The translations under genes and the position numbers were made by a program. Shown piece after piece: positions 36,786 through 45,529 of a stretch of 64,000 nucleotides of DNA. The notes under the pieces were generated by a model. It saw only the letters and a list, made by a program, of their open reading frames with translations. It made no database searches and was not told the origin of the DNA. Source of the DNA: Nocardioides ferulae (GTDB taxonomy: Bacteria; Actinomycetota; Actinomycetes; Propionibacteriales; Nocardioidaceae); contig NZ_QZVR01000004.1 in assembly GCF_003660455.1 (NCBI RefSeq), positions 124,001 through 188,000 of the forward strand, written 5' to 3'. How positions within the stretch are numbered: position 1 is the first letter of the stretch; each line of letters starts with the position of its first letter.

Positions 36786-37868
36786 ATGACCTGGAGTGCC
36801 GCGGTCCCCTTCAACGACCTGCCGCCGCTACCTCCCGAGAGGATCGACCTGGAGCCCAAGGTTGTGCTGAAAGCCACCGTCGAGGCTCGGACTGCGCTCG
36901 CGACGCTCGCCCAGGCAGGGCGGTTGCTGCCGAACCCCAACATCCTGATCCATGCCGTCCCGCTGCTGGAGGCGCAGGCGAGCTCCGAAATCGAGAACAT
37001 CGTGACGACCGCTGACGAGCTGTTCAAGCACGTCGAGTCCGGTGGAGGCGACCAGGCGACCAAGGAGGCGCTCCGCTACAGGAACGCTCTCTTCGCAGGT
37101 GTCGATGCGATCAGGAGCAGGCCGATCACTGCGGCAACCGCCGTCCGGGTGTGCTCCGAGCTTCACGGCCGCGAGATGGATGTGCGTGCGGTGCCGGGGA
37201 CGCGGATCGCCAACCCGACCACCCGCGAGATCGTCTACGCGCCACCGGAGGGCGCAAGCGTGATTCGCGACAAGCTCTCGGCCTGGGAGCGCTTTGTCCA
37301 CGCAGAGGATGACCTCGACCCGCTGGTTCGGATGGCCGTCGCCCATTATCAGTTCGAGGCGATCCACCCCTTCCACGATGGCAATGGGCGTACTGGCCGC
37401 GTTCTCAATATCCTGATGCTCATCGAGGCAGGCCTGCTCGACGAGCCGATCCTGTACCTGTCGCGAGCGATCATCGCCCGGAAGAACGACTACTACCGCC
37501 TGCTGCGGGAAGTGACGGCTGAGAAAGCGTGGGTCGACTGGATCCTCTACATGCTCGACGTGGTGCGCGAGTCGGCAACATCGACGACTCGGAAGATCGG
37601 CGCAATTCGAAGGTGTCAGGACGACATCGCTGAGCGCGCTCGCGCTGCCACGCCTGGTGGCCGTGACGCACAGTTCCTCGACGTCCTCTTCGAGCAGCCG
37701 TACTGCCGGATCAGCACCGTGGCTGAGCGATGCGATGTATCGCGGCAGACCGCCTCGACATGGCTGCACGCATTGGTGGGAGCTGGCCTGCTCAGCGACG
37801 TCAAGGTCGGGCGCGAGCTGCTGTTCGTCAATCACGAGTTCCTCGACGTCTTGACGCGGCCCGAGTGA
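36786..37868 (+). CDS. fic: Fic family protein (AMPylator) with C-terminal HTH
   Basis: 360 residues. The canonical Fic loop HPFHDGNGRTGR spans 194-205 with catalytic His194. An N-terminal inhibitory helix motif, SSEIEN (66-71, S-x3-E-N), marks a class II, self-inhibited Fic. A C-terminal winged helix (about 300-345, STVAERCDVSRQTASTWLHA) is common in this subfamily. Fic enzymes usually transfer AMP to a hydroxyl side chain of a target protein. The ATG at 36786 follows GAAGGAGCTGACAT. Base composition is lower in GC than the housekeeping genes, which fits acquisition. The target is unknown. The next open frame is 21 nt downstream and truncated. Confidence 0.92.
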   Translation: MTWSAAVPFNDLPPLPPERIDLEPKVVLKATVEARTALATLAQAGRLLPNPNILIHAVPLLEAQASSEIENIVTTADELFKHVESGGGDQATKEALRYRNALFAGVDAIRSRPITAATAVRVCSELHGREMDVRAVPGTRIANPTTREIVYAPPEGASVIRDKLSAWERFVHAEDDLDPLVRMAVAHYQFEAIHPFHDGNGRTGRVLNILMLIEAGLLDEPILYLSRAIIARKNDYYRLLREVTAEKAWVDWILYMLDVVRESATSTTRKIGAIRRCQDDIAERARAATPGGRDAQFLDVLFEQPYCRISTVAERCDVSRQTASTWLHALVGAGLLSDVKVGRELLFVNHEFLDVLTRPE

Positions 37869-37889
37869 GGGAGGCGAAAGGATGGATCC

Positions 37890-38035
37890 GTGAGGAAGTC
37901 GATCGCGCAGTTCATGTGGGGGTTTCAGCCCCACTTCCGCAACGGCCTGGAGCGTGTCGCGCGTGACGTGTTCGAGCAGATCGGCTTCGGTCTCGGCGCC
38001 CGGGCGTTCCTCGTCGGATTCACCGACGACCCTGA
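37890..38035 (+). pseudogene. Truncated N-terminus of an unidentified protein
   Basis: From GTG 37890 (AGGCGAAAGG upstream) about 48 codons look like a genuine start: MRKSIAQFMWGFQPHFRNGL, then ERVARDVFEQIGFGLGARAF and LVGFTDDPE. After that the frame turns into low-quality Arg/Pro/Ser-rich sequence that overlaps a replication-initiator fragment on the other strand. I infer that a larger gene downstream of fic lost its 3' part by recombination near 38035. I do not know its function. Confidence 0.55.
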
Positions 38036-38382
38036 GAGACCGTTCCCGGGCGCGAAGCGGGCGTCCGCGCTACAGCGTCGGCCGTCATCGCCAACAGCCG
38101 CTCGCCTTCCTTGCGGTGGCCGACCTGGACGAACCGCCAGCGGGCGGCCGCAGGTGGTTCCTCTTGATCGACGGGTTCGGCCTTGCTGGCTCGCCACTCG
38201 GCGCGGTGCGTCCGGAGGGCACCCATCGTGGTCGAGTATGCCCGCGTCTTCGTCGTGATGTGGCCGCGGTAGCCGAGAGTGTGCAGCCACCGCGCCATCT
38301 CCGACGGACCGGGGGAGTCGGCGAGCGCGAGCACTGTCCAAAGAACCTCGCGGACGTGCGGCCCTACGTCGAGCATAGGCAC
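38020..38382 (-). pseudogene. C-terminal fragment of a RepSA-like replication initiator
   Basis: About 120 codons. The segment MARWLHTLGYRGHITTKTRA followed by YSTTMGALRTHRAEWR is the characteristic C-terminal region of replication initiators of actinobacterial plasmids and integrative-conjugative elements (pSAM2 RepSA type). The trailing WRFVQVGHRKEGERLLA matches their end. The initiator's N-terminal two thirds, and the excisionase and integrase genes that usually follow, are absent. This is a relic of an integrated element. Confidence 0.7.
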
Positions 38383-38458
38383 CGCACGCGGCGAACTGGT
38401 GCCATGTGATGGCCACGCTGGTGGAACTCGGTCGCGCGCGGTCTCCTAAGGTCGGGGC

Positions 38459-39364
38459 ATGGCGGACCTCCCGATCGTGCAGCGCGTCGCGGCGTACGCA
38501 GTGATCCTGCGCGAGGACAAGATCCTGCTCAGCCGGCTCTCGTCCAGGCTCACCGACGACGAGCTGTGGACGCTGCCGGGAGGAGGACTCGACCACGGCG
38601 AGGACCCGCGGGACGCGGTCGTCCGCGAGGTGCACGAGGAGACCGGCCTCGACGTCGAGATCGGTGATACCGCTCGAGTCTTCTCGATGCACGTCCCCGC
38701 GGCGTGGCGCGACGGGCGCCGGGTCGACGTGCACGCGCTGCGCATCGTGTACGACGGGTGGGTGCCGGTCGACGCGCCGCCGCCGCGGGTCGTCGAGGTC
38801 GACGGCTCGACCGCCGAGGCGGCCTGGCTGCCGGTGGCCGACGTGCTCGACGGCACCGTCTCGGTGGTGAGCCTGGTCAAGGAGGCGCTCGCCGAGCACC
38901 GGCCGCACCGGCTGCAGCGGGTCGCCGCCTATGCGCTCGTCACTCGTGCCGGTCGGTCCGGCGAGGAGCTGCTGCTCACCCGGATCTCGGCGCGGGGGCA
39001 CCACAGCGGCTCCTGGACCCTGCCCGGCGGTGGGGTCGACCACGGCGAGTCGCCGCGCGACGCGCTGGTGCGCGAGGTCCGTGAGGAGACCGGCCTGGAC
39101 GCCACCGTCGGCGACCTGCTCGAGGTCGACGACGTCGCGTTCGCGGGCACCGCGCCCTCGGGCAGGCACGAGGACTTCCACGCGATCCACCTGATCTTCG
39201 CCGCCGCTGTGCCCGCCGGCGCGGATCCTCGGGTGGTCGAGCTCGACGGCACCACCGACGCCGCCGCCTGGGTGCCCCGTGCCGAGGTCGAGGACGGCAG
39301 CGTCCCGGTGCTCGCGGTCGTCCGCCGGGCACTGTCGGGCCGCGCGCTCAGCCCTCCGCGCTGA
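38459..39364 (+). CDS. Tandem Nudix hydrolase
   Basis: 301 residues with two full Nudix domains (about 5-145 and 150-295). Both Nudix boxes are intact: GGGLDHGEDPRDAVVREVHE then ETGLD (from residue 41), and GGGVDHGESPRDALVREVRE then ETGLD (from about residue 195), each with the REx2EE metal-binding core. Nudix enzymes hydrolyse nucleoside diphosphates linked to another group; substrate unknown. The similarity of the halves suggests an internal duplication. The ATG is at 38459. The 3' end overlaps the convergent ABC gene by 17 nt. Confidence 0.9.
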   Translation: MADLPIVQRVAAYAVILREDKILLSRLSSRLTDDELWTLPGGGLDHGEDPRDAVVREVHEETGLDVEIGDTARVFSMHVPAAWRDGRRVDVHALRIVYDGWVPVDAPPPRVVEVDGSTAEAAWLPVADVLDGTVSVVSLVKEALAEHRPHRLQRVAAYALVTRAGRSGEELLLTRISARGHHSGSWTLPGGGVDHGESPRDALVREVREETGLDATVGDLLEVDDVAFAGTAPSGRHEDFHAIHLIFAAAVPAGADPRVVELDGTTDAAAWVPRAEVEDGSVPVLAVVRRALSGRALSPPR

Positions 39365-41129
39365 GCCCCGGTTCGTCCGGCGGAGCGGCCGGCACGGGGT
39401 CGCCGGCCCAGGCCGTCCACAATCGGGCGTAGCGTCCGGCCGCGGCCACCAGCTCGTCGTGGGTGCCGAGCTCGACCGGTCGCCCGTCCTCCAGCACCAG
39501 CACCCGGTCCGCCTCCCGGGCCTGCACCAGGCGGTGCGCGATGGTCACGGTCGTGCGCCCCCGCGCGGCTGCGCGGGCGGCCTGCTCCAGCTGGCGGGCA
39601 CCGGCCGAGCCGGCCTCCGCGGTCGCCTCGTCGAGCACCACCACCCAGGGGTCGGCGAGCAGCACGCGAGCGAGCGCCAGCTGCTGGGCCTGGGCCGGGG
39701 TGAGAGTCAGGGCGCCGGCGCCGACATCCGTGTCCGCGCCCTGTGGGAGGGCGGCCACCCAGCCGGCCGCGCCCACCGCCTCCACGGCGGCCGCCACCTG
39801 GTCCGGGTCGGCGTCGGGGCGGGCGAGGAGCAGGTTGTCGCGCACGGTGCCGGCGAAGACGTGCACCTCCTGGCTGACCGCGGAGACCACCGGTCGATCC
39901 GGCAGTTGCGCCACCGGCACCGGTACGCCGCCGACGCGCACCTCGCCGGTGCTCGGTCGCAGCAGCCCGGCGACGGCCAGGCCCAGGGTGCTCTTGCCGG
40001 CGCCGCTGGCGCCCACGACCGCGATCCGCTCACCCGGGGCGACCTCGAGGTCGACACCGCTCAGGGCGGCCCGGGCGGGGGTGTACTCGTGGCCCAGCCC
40101 GGCGAGGCTGAGGCCGCGGTGCGAGGGCGCCTGGCCGGCCGCGTGGCCATCGATCGGGAGCAGCGCGACGCCGGCCAACCGGGTCAGCGAGGCACCGGCC
40201 GACTGGGCCTCGTCGAAGAGGAACAGCAGCGCCCCGATCGGGTTGAACAACCGGTGGAAGTACAGGGCGGCCGTGGTCACCGCGCCGACGCTGGCGCTCT
40301 CGGCCCGCACCATCGCGAAGCCGGCGCCGAGCACCAGCAACAGGCCGATCGCCTCGGCCCGGTTGGTGCGGGCTCCGAACCGCATCAGGAGGTCGAAGAC
40401 GTCGAGCGAGAGCGCCGCCGAGCGCCAGGAGGCTCGCTCGATGTGCTCCTGCTGGGCGCCCGCGAGGCCGAAGGCACGCAGGGTGCGGCTGCCGTGGATG
40501 CCGGTGAGCAACGCCTCGGCCCGGTCGCCGTTGGCGGCCCGCTCCTGGCGGTAGTACGGGCCGGACCGGGGGAGATACCACCGCAGGGCCGAGGCGTAGG
40601 CCGGGGCGGCGGCGAGACCGGCCAGGCCGAGCCGCCAGTCGAGGGCGAGCAGACCGCCGAGGGTGAACCCGATGGTCACGACCGAGCCGACCAGAAGCGG
40701 CACCGCCTCGGTGATCGATCCGGCGACGACCCGCACGTCGTCGCTGACCCGGGAGAGCAGGTCCCCCTGACCGGTGGTCTCCAGTTCGTGGGTGTCCAGG
40801 TGCAGGGCCCGGTGCAGCACGTCCTCGCGCAGGTCGGCGAGCGCCGGCTCCGCGGTGCGCGCCAGCAGGCCCACCGAGAGTCCGGTGGCGGCGCCGGCGA
40901 CGAGGGCGGCCAGCCCGATCCAGGCGGCCGCCAGCACCACGTCGTGGGCGGCGCCGTCGGCGCCCACCAGGTCGGCGATGCGGCCCAGCTGCCAGGGGGC
41001 GACCAATCCGGCCGCACCGGCGACGGCGAACATCGTCGCGCTGGCCAGCAGGGCGCCGCGGCGACGGGCCAGCAGGGAGCCGGCCAGCCGGGCCGCCTGG
41101 CGGGCGTCGGAGACGGGTAGCCGGTTCAC
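39348..41129 (-). CDS. ABC exporter half-transporter B (degenerate signature motif)
   Basis: 593 residues from GTG 41129, overlapping the upstream partner's stop by 4 nt (GTGA). The N-terminal exporter-type membrane domain (about 1-320, six helices) is followed by a nucleotide-binding domain. Walker A GASGAGKST (373-381), Walker B VVVLDE (E501) and the H-loop TIAHR (H532) are intact, but the signature LSGGQ is replaced by LTPAQ (476-480). The preceding gene has exactly the opposite defects, so the two form a heterodimer with one working ATP site. It is last gene of the surface-polysaccharide-like minus-strand cluster. Substrate unknown. Confidence 0.88.
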   Translation of the reverse strand: MNRLPVSDARQAARLAGSLLARRRGALLASATMFAVAGAAGLVAPWQLGRIADLVGADGAAHDVVLAAAWIGLAALVAGAATGLSVGLLARTAEPALADLREDVLHRALHLDTHELETTGQGDLLSRVSDDVRVVAGSITEAVPLLVGSVVTIGFTLGGLLALDWRLGLAGLAAAPAYASALRWYLPRSGPYYRQERAANGDRAEALLTGIHGSRTLRAFGLAGAQQEHIERASWRSAALSLDVFDLLMRFGARTNRAEAIGLLLVLGAGFAMVRAESASVGAVTTAALYFHRLFNPIGALLFLFDEAQSAGASLTRLAGVALLPIDGHAAGQAPSHRGLSLAGLGHEYTPARAALSGVDLEVAPGERIAVVGASGAGKSTLGLAVAGLLRPSTGEVRVGGVPVPVAQLPDRPVVSAVSQEVHVFAGTVRDNLLLARPDADPDQVAAAVEAVGAAGWVAALPQGADTDVGAGALTLTPAQAQQLALARVLLADPWVVVLDEATAEAGSAGARQLEQAARAAARGRTTVTIAHRLVQAREADRVLVLEDGRPVELGTHDELVAAAGRYARLWTAWAGDPVPAAPPDEPGLSAEG

Positions 41130-42943
41130 CGCAGCACCGCCTCGCGGTAGTCGGCGCTGCTGACGAGGACCGCGTGCCGGCCGGTGGCCACCGCCCTCCC
41201 GCCGCGCACGTGGACCACGACGTCCGCGCGGGCCAGTAGCGCGGGGCTGCCGGTGACCACGACGGTCGTGCGCTCGGCCGTCCGCTCGGGCCCGTGCCGA
41301 AGCCGCCACAGACCTTCGGCGACCATCGTCTCGGTCACCGCGTCGATCGCGGTCGTCGGGTCGTGCAGCACGAGCAGCGGTGCGTCGGCGGCGAGCGCCC
41401 GGGCCAGGCCGAGACGCTGACGCTGTCCACCCGACAGGGTCGTCCCGTCCGCGCCGACGGGCTCGGCCAGGCCGGCACCGGCCGCGCTCACCAGCTGGTC
41501 CGCGGCAGAGGCGGTGAGCACACGTCGCAGCCCGTCGTCGCTCAGCTCTCCGCGGGGGTCCAGGTTCGTCAGCAGCGTCCCCTCGAACAGGTCGACGTGG
41601 TGGTCGGCGACCAGCAGCATCTCCTGGAGCCGGTCGACCGGCCACGAGGTGAGCACGGCCCCCTCGAGAAGCACCGAGCCGTGGGTGGGCACCGCCTCGG
41701 CCCGCAGCAGCGCCATCAGGGCGGCTGCGTCGCTGGGATCCTCCGCCACGACGGCGACCAGGCGGCCCGGCTCGAACACGAGGTCGAGCCCGGCCAGGCT
41801 GCCGTGGTGGACGGCCTCCAGGCGCAGGTCCGGGGCGGCCCGCGGCCCGCGGAGGGCCGGATCCGCGGCCGCGCCCGGGTCGGCGTTCTCGGCGGTGACG
41901 CCGTCCGGGTCCGGAGCGAGCACGAGAGGGGGCGTTGCGAGGAACGAGACGATGCGAGCGGCCGAGGCGCGTGACTGGGCCACCTGGGTCAGCAGGTAGG
42001 TGAGCATCCGCAGTGGCTCCCCCAGGAACTGGCTGATGCCGACGACCGCGACGAACTCCCCGATGCCGAGCCCGCCGTCGAGCGCGCGCAGGCCCGCCAC
42101 CAGGGCGACCGCGGCCAGGAAGAGCCCACTGAGTCCCGCGGTGAGGCCCTGCACCGCACCCTCCCAGCCGGCGGCGCCGATGCTGGCGTCGGCCGCCTGC
42201 CGGCTCTGCCTGCGGTAACGGGCGAGCGCGTGATCCTCGGCGCCGATGCCCTTGAGCGGCCGCAGTCCGCGGACGAAGTCGGCGGCCAGGCCGGTGGCGC
42301 CGCCGAGCGCCTCCTGACGCGCCTCGCTGCGCCGGGTGAGCCGGGGTGCTGCTCCCTGGGTGACGGCGAGGACGAGCGGCACCCCCACCAGCACCAGCGC
42401 GGCCAGCACCACGTCGATGGCGGCCAGCACGGCCGCGCTGACCAGCAGCCCGACGCCACCGGCGACCGTGAACGTGAGCTGACGCAGCACGGTCGCCACG
42501 CTCTCCGCGTCGGCGGTCGCCAGGGCCAGCACGTCGCCGGGCAGGCGGTCGGGGCGTGCTCCGCGGGGGGAGAGCATATGGGCGGAGACCTCGGTGCGGA
42601 GGGCATGGGACTCGGCCTGGAGGGCTCGGAAGCCCCAGCGCGCACCGAACCGGTAGCTGTAGCTGAGCACCACGAAGTGGAGCGCGAGCACACCGCCCCA
42701 CAGCAGCATCTGGTCGACCTCGCCGGTGACCACGCCGCGCTCGATCACCACCCCGATCAGCACCGGCACCATGAGCTCGGCGATCTGCCAGACGGTCACC
42801 AGGGCCGCAGAGCCGGCGACCCGCCCGCGTTGGCGCCGGACGGTACGGCGCAGCAGAGCGCCGGACGTGCTCGGCAGCTCGGTGCGCCGAGCGGCGGAGG
42901 AGCTGTCGACCGTCACGGCAGGAGTCTGCCGGTCTCGACCCAC
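41126..42943 (-). CDS. ABC exporter half-transporter A (degenerate Walker motifs)
   Basis: 605 residues from GTG 42943 (GTG 42916 is an alternative). The exporter-type membrane domain (about 35-330) is followed by a nucleotide-binding domain whose Walker A position reads AEDPSDAAAL (400-409) with no GKS/T. Walker B is LLVLHDP (523-529, His-Asp in place of Asp-Glu) and the H-loop His is replaced by Gly (VVVTGS). The signature TTLSGGQRQRLGLAR (501-515) is perfect. It can only donate the signature to the partner's Walker site. It lies 22 nt downstream of the secreted-protein gene and is probably in the same transcript. Confidence 0.88.
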   Translation of the reverse strand: MGRDRQTPAVTVDSSSAARRTELPSTSGALLRRTVRRQRGRVAGSAALVTVWQIAELMVPVLIGVVIERGVVTGEVDQMLLWGGVLALHFVVLSYSYRFGARWGFRALQAESHALRTEVSAHMLSPRGARPDRLPGDVLALATADAESVATVLRQLTFTVAGGVGLLVSAAVLAAIDVVLAALVLVGVPLVLAVTQGAAPRLTRRSEARQEALGGATGLAADFVRGLRPLKGIGAEDHALARYRRQSRQAADASIGAAGWEGAVQGLTAGLSGLFLAAVALVAGLRALDGGLGIGEFVAVVGISQFLGEPLRMLTYLLTQVAQSRASAARIVSFLATPPLVLAPDPDGVTAENADPGAAADPALRGPRAAPDLRLEAVHHGSLAGLDLVFEPGRLVAVVAEDPSDAAALMALLRAEAVPTHGSVLLEGAVLTSWPVDRLQEMLLVADHHVDLFEGTLLTNLDPRGELSDDGLRRVLTASAADQLVSAAGAGLAEPVGADGTTLSGGQRQRLGLARALAADAPLLVLHDPTTAIDAVTETMVAEGLWRLRHGPERTAERTTVVVTGSPALLARADVVVHVRGGRAVATGRHAVLVSSADYREAVLR

Positions 42944-42965
42944 CGGGCCGAACTCGGGACGGCTC

Positions 42966-44054
42966 TCAGAGCTCGCCGACCGCGACCTCGCAGAGGTTGC
43001 GATGGGGGCCCTTGCGGTTGTTGGTGATGAAGTACGACGAGACGATCAGGTCGCGGCGTACCCCACCGACGGTGTAGCCGAGGGTCATCATGCCGTTGCG
43101 TGGCAGCGGCAGTGGCCCCACCTGCCCGGTGGCGGGGTCGTAGCCGAGCCAGGTGCTCTCCACGTGGTCGTCGACGGGCCCCTCCTGGCTGATCCACGAG
43201 ACGTCGACGGAGGCGTCGGAGGTGGGTGGCGTGAGGGTGATCCACCGGTCGCCGTCGGCGGCGCCGCCACGGTCGGACTCGCAGCGCACCTCGAGGTCGC
43301 CGACGCCGGGCACGGTGGTGACCTGCGACTCGTGGCCCGGCGCGTCGTCGTCCCCGTGCCAGTTCACGCCCCGGCTCGCGTCCAGCCGAGTGGTCAGGAC
43401 CGCGGAGATCTTGCAGAACCGGTCCTTGACCGGATAGGCGAACCGCTCCCACCACCAATTGATCTTGAAGGCCGTGACGGGCGGCGGGTCCGGTCGGGTG
43501 CCGCTCCGGTTGCGTCCGGGGCGCTGGCTGATCACGCCGTCGATGTAGCCGGTGGAGAAGTCCTCGATCGGCGTGAACTGGTTGAGGCCCTCGTGTGCCG
43601 TCGGACCGGTGCCGCCGCGGCCGTTGTCGTCGGCGTGGTCGTAGGTGTAGATGCGGGCGTTCTTCGTGGCGACGACGTCGACGCCGTTCTTGGTCTCGTA
43701 CTTCGCCAGCCACATCTGCGTCTCGGCCGTCCGGTCGAACGCGTAGAGCTTGACCATCGTCGCCTTCGGCCGGCAGATCAGGCTGAGGTTGCCGATGCCG
43801 GGAACGACCGCCGAGCGCTGGTAGACGCGCTTGCGTTTGTAACCGTGCCACTTGACCCGCACCCGCTGGACCTGGACGTCGCCGGTCCGGGCCCGGACCG
43901 TGACGGTCGGTGCCGCGGCGGGTGCGGCAGTGGTGCCGAGCCGCCGCTGGTCGAGCGTGGCGCCATCGTCGCCGGGGGCCCCCGCCGCCGCGAGCGAGGA
44001 GGTCAGCAGGACGACGACCGTGGCCGCCGCCGACGCGAGGGCCCGGCGCTTCAT
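42966..44054 (-). CDS. Secreted protein of unknown function
   Basis: 362 residues with a Sec signal peptide (MKRRALASAAATVVVLLTSS, cleavage probably near AAAGA, residue 26). The mature part is polar and beta-rich, with two similar segments (VPGIGNLSLICRP and VPGVGDLEVRCES) suggesting a duplicated fold, each with a Cys. No family recognised. The ATG overlaps the upstream PstS-like gene stop by 4 nt (ATGA). Context suggests an extracytoplasmic part of the surface-polymer system. Confidence 0.7.
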   Translation of the reverse strand: MKRRALASAAATVVVLLTSSLAAAGAPGDDGATLDQRRLGTTAAPAAAPTVTVRARTGDVQVQRVRVKWHGYKRKRVYQRSAVVPGIGNLSLICRPKATMVKLYAFDRTAETQMWLAKYETKNGVDVVATKNARIYTYDHADDNGRGGTGPTAHEGLNQFTPIEDFSTGYIDGVISQRPGRNRSGTRPDPPPVTAFKINWWWERFAYPVKDRFCKISAVLTTRLDASRGVNWHGDDDAPGHESQVTTVPGVGDLEVRCESDRGGAADGDRWITLTPPTSDASVDVSWISQEGPVDDHVESTWLGYDPATGQVGPLPLPRNGMMTLGYTVGGVRRDLIVSSYFITNNRKGPHRNLCEVAVGEL

Positions 44055-45529
44055 CGTGCCGGCACCTCCGTGGGCGCGGTGCTCCCGGGCTGGGCGTCCG
44101 GGTCGCTCTCGTCCGGTGCCACCAGGACCGGCGCCTTCTCGCCCCGCAGCCAGGCGAGCTGGGTGCTCACCGACGTGTCGGGCAGCGGCACCAGCCGCGC
44201 GTCGAGCGCCTCGTCCTGCGCGTTGCGCAGGTAGTGCTGGAGGAAGTCGACGACCTCGTGGCGCTCCAGCGAGCGCATGGTGCTGGTGAGCAGCAGCTGC
44301 CGCGACAGGGGGTACTCGCCGCTGATGATGGTCCGCTGGCTGGGGAAGATGCAGTTCGTCTCGCCCTCGGGCACGGTGACCTCGAAGGGCCGCAGCTGGT
44401 CCTCGAACAGCTCGTAGTAGCTGAACCGGAAGTACGCCACCCGGCCGCGCAGCCGCTCGACGATGCGCCGGGCGTCACGGGAGAGCACCCACCGGGCGTG
44501 GATCTCCGCGTGCCGGTCCTTCACCCGCTCCAGCGCCACGACGGCCTCGCTGCGCGCCTGGTACGCCGCCTGCACGCGGGCCTCGTCCTTCGCCTGGTCG
44601 GCGGGGCTGCGCTGGTCGCGGTAGCCCTTCTCGCGCTCGGCGAGGGCCGCGCGCAGTTCGGCCCGGGCGTCGGCGAGCACCTGACGGGCGGTGACCAGCT
44701 CGTTCTTGGCCAGGTCGAGCCGGCGGGCCCGCTCCGGGTAGAATATCGCGAGCCGCTCCTCGCGCGGCGTGCCGACGACGAAGATCCGGGCGCCCTGGTC
44801 GTTCTCGAACGCCGCGTAGTCGGACCGCAGGTTGGTCAGCGCCGGCTCGGGAGCGTCGAGGACGGTCCTGCCGAAGAAGCTGAACGCGTTGTTGCTGGGG
44901 TCGGGCCCGCCCACGGCCAGCGGGACGTCGTCGAGCCCGACCTGCGCCCAGCTGGTGACCGGCGACCCGGCCCGGAAGATGTCGCGGATCTGCTCGGTGC
45001 TCAGGCAGTCGCCACCGACGTCGGTCTCGGACTTGATCGCGACCACGACCGCCTCGGCCGCGACCTGGAACTGCACGACATCGAGCCCGTTGTCGCGGCA
45101 CAGCTCCCACTCGGCCCGGCTGATCGGGCGGGCGGAGTCGACCACGTCGATCTCGCCGGAGCACAGCCTCTCGAAGGCGCGCTCCTCGCCGTTGCTCGCG
45201 ACGTTGACGGTGCTGGCGGTTCCGGTGGCGAGGTAGCGCGACCGGGCGCTGGCGGTCAGCGAGCCGCGCGTGGAGCCGTCGACGTCGACCACGCCGGCCG
45301 GCCGCGCCGGCAGCGCGGCGTACCGCTTCTCGATCTGCTCCTGCTCGTCGACGCTGGGCCGCCGGTCGGTGGACTGCCGGTCGTCGGTGACGGCTGTGTC
45401 CACGCCGTCGTCGGAGCAGGCGCTCAGCAGCAGGCTGGCGGCCAGCACTGCACCGAGCAGCGCCCGGGGCATGGAACGGGGCATCGATAGGCTCGTCGTG
45501 CGGGTCGTCGTGCGGGGCAGCATCCTCAT
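44051..45529 (-). CDS. PstS-like substrate-binding lipoprotein
   Basis: 492 residues. Lipoprotein signal with lipobox LLLSACS (Cys about residue 38). The mature part has the phosphate-binding-protein fold of PstS/SphX: ATGTASTVNVASNGEERAF (usually GSST), ERLCSGEIDVVDSARPISRA, QFQVAAEAVVVAIKS, DIFRAG and LQHYLRNAQDEAL. A charged helical insert of about 90 residues (about 270-360, LDLAKNELVTARQVLADARA) splits the domain and could form a coiled coil. There are no pstC, pstA or pstB genes nearby, so it probably does not feed a phosphate importer. The ATG at 45529 overlaps the upstream stop by 4 nt. Confidence 0.75.
   Translation of the reverse strand: MRMLPRTTTRTTSLSMPRSMPRALLGAVLAASLLLSACSDDGVDTAVTDDRQSTDRRPSVDEQEQIEKRYAALPARPAGVVDVDGSTRGSLTASARSRYLATGTASTVNVASNGEERAFERLCSGEIDVVDSARPISRAEWELCRDNGLDVVQFQVAAEAVVVAIKSETDVGGDCLSTEQIRDIFRAGSPVTSWAQVGLDDVPLAVGGPDPSNNAFSFFGRTVLDAPEPALTNLRSDYAAFENDQGARIFVVGTPREERLAIFYPERARRLDLAKNELVTARQVLADARAELRAALAEREKGYRDQRSPADQAKDEARVQAAYQARSEAVVALERVKDRHAEIHARWVLSRDARRIVERLRGRVAYFRFSYYELFEDQLRPFEVTVPEGETNCIFPSQRTIISGEYPLSRQLLLTSTMRSLERHEVVDFLQHYLRNAQDEALDARLVPLPDTSVSTQLAWLRGEKAPVLVAPDESDPDAQPGSTAPTEVPAR

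Noticed and set aside
41126..42701. A single giant ABC protein of about 1100 residues spanning both half-transporters
   Set aside because: The upstream part of that frame is out of register with the real half A gene; the true half B begins at GTG 41129 with a 4-nt overlap.
44051..45529. Calling this gene pstS
   Set aside because: There is fold similarity only; no pstCAB genes, an unusual helical insert and a polysaccharide-type operon make a phosphate-import role doubtful.
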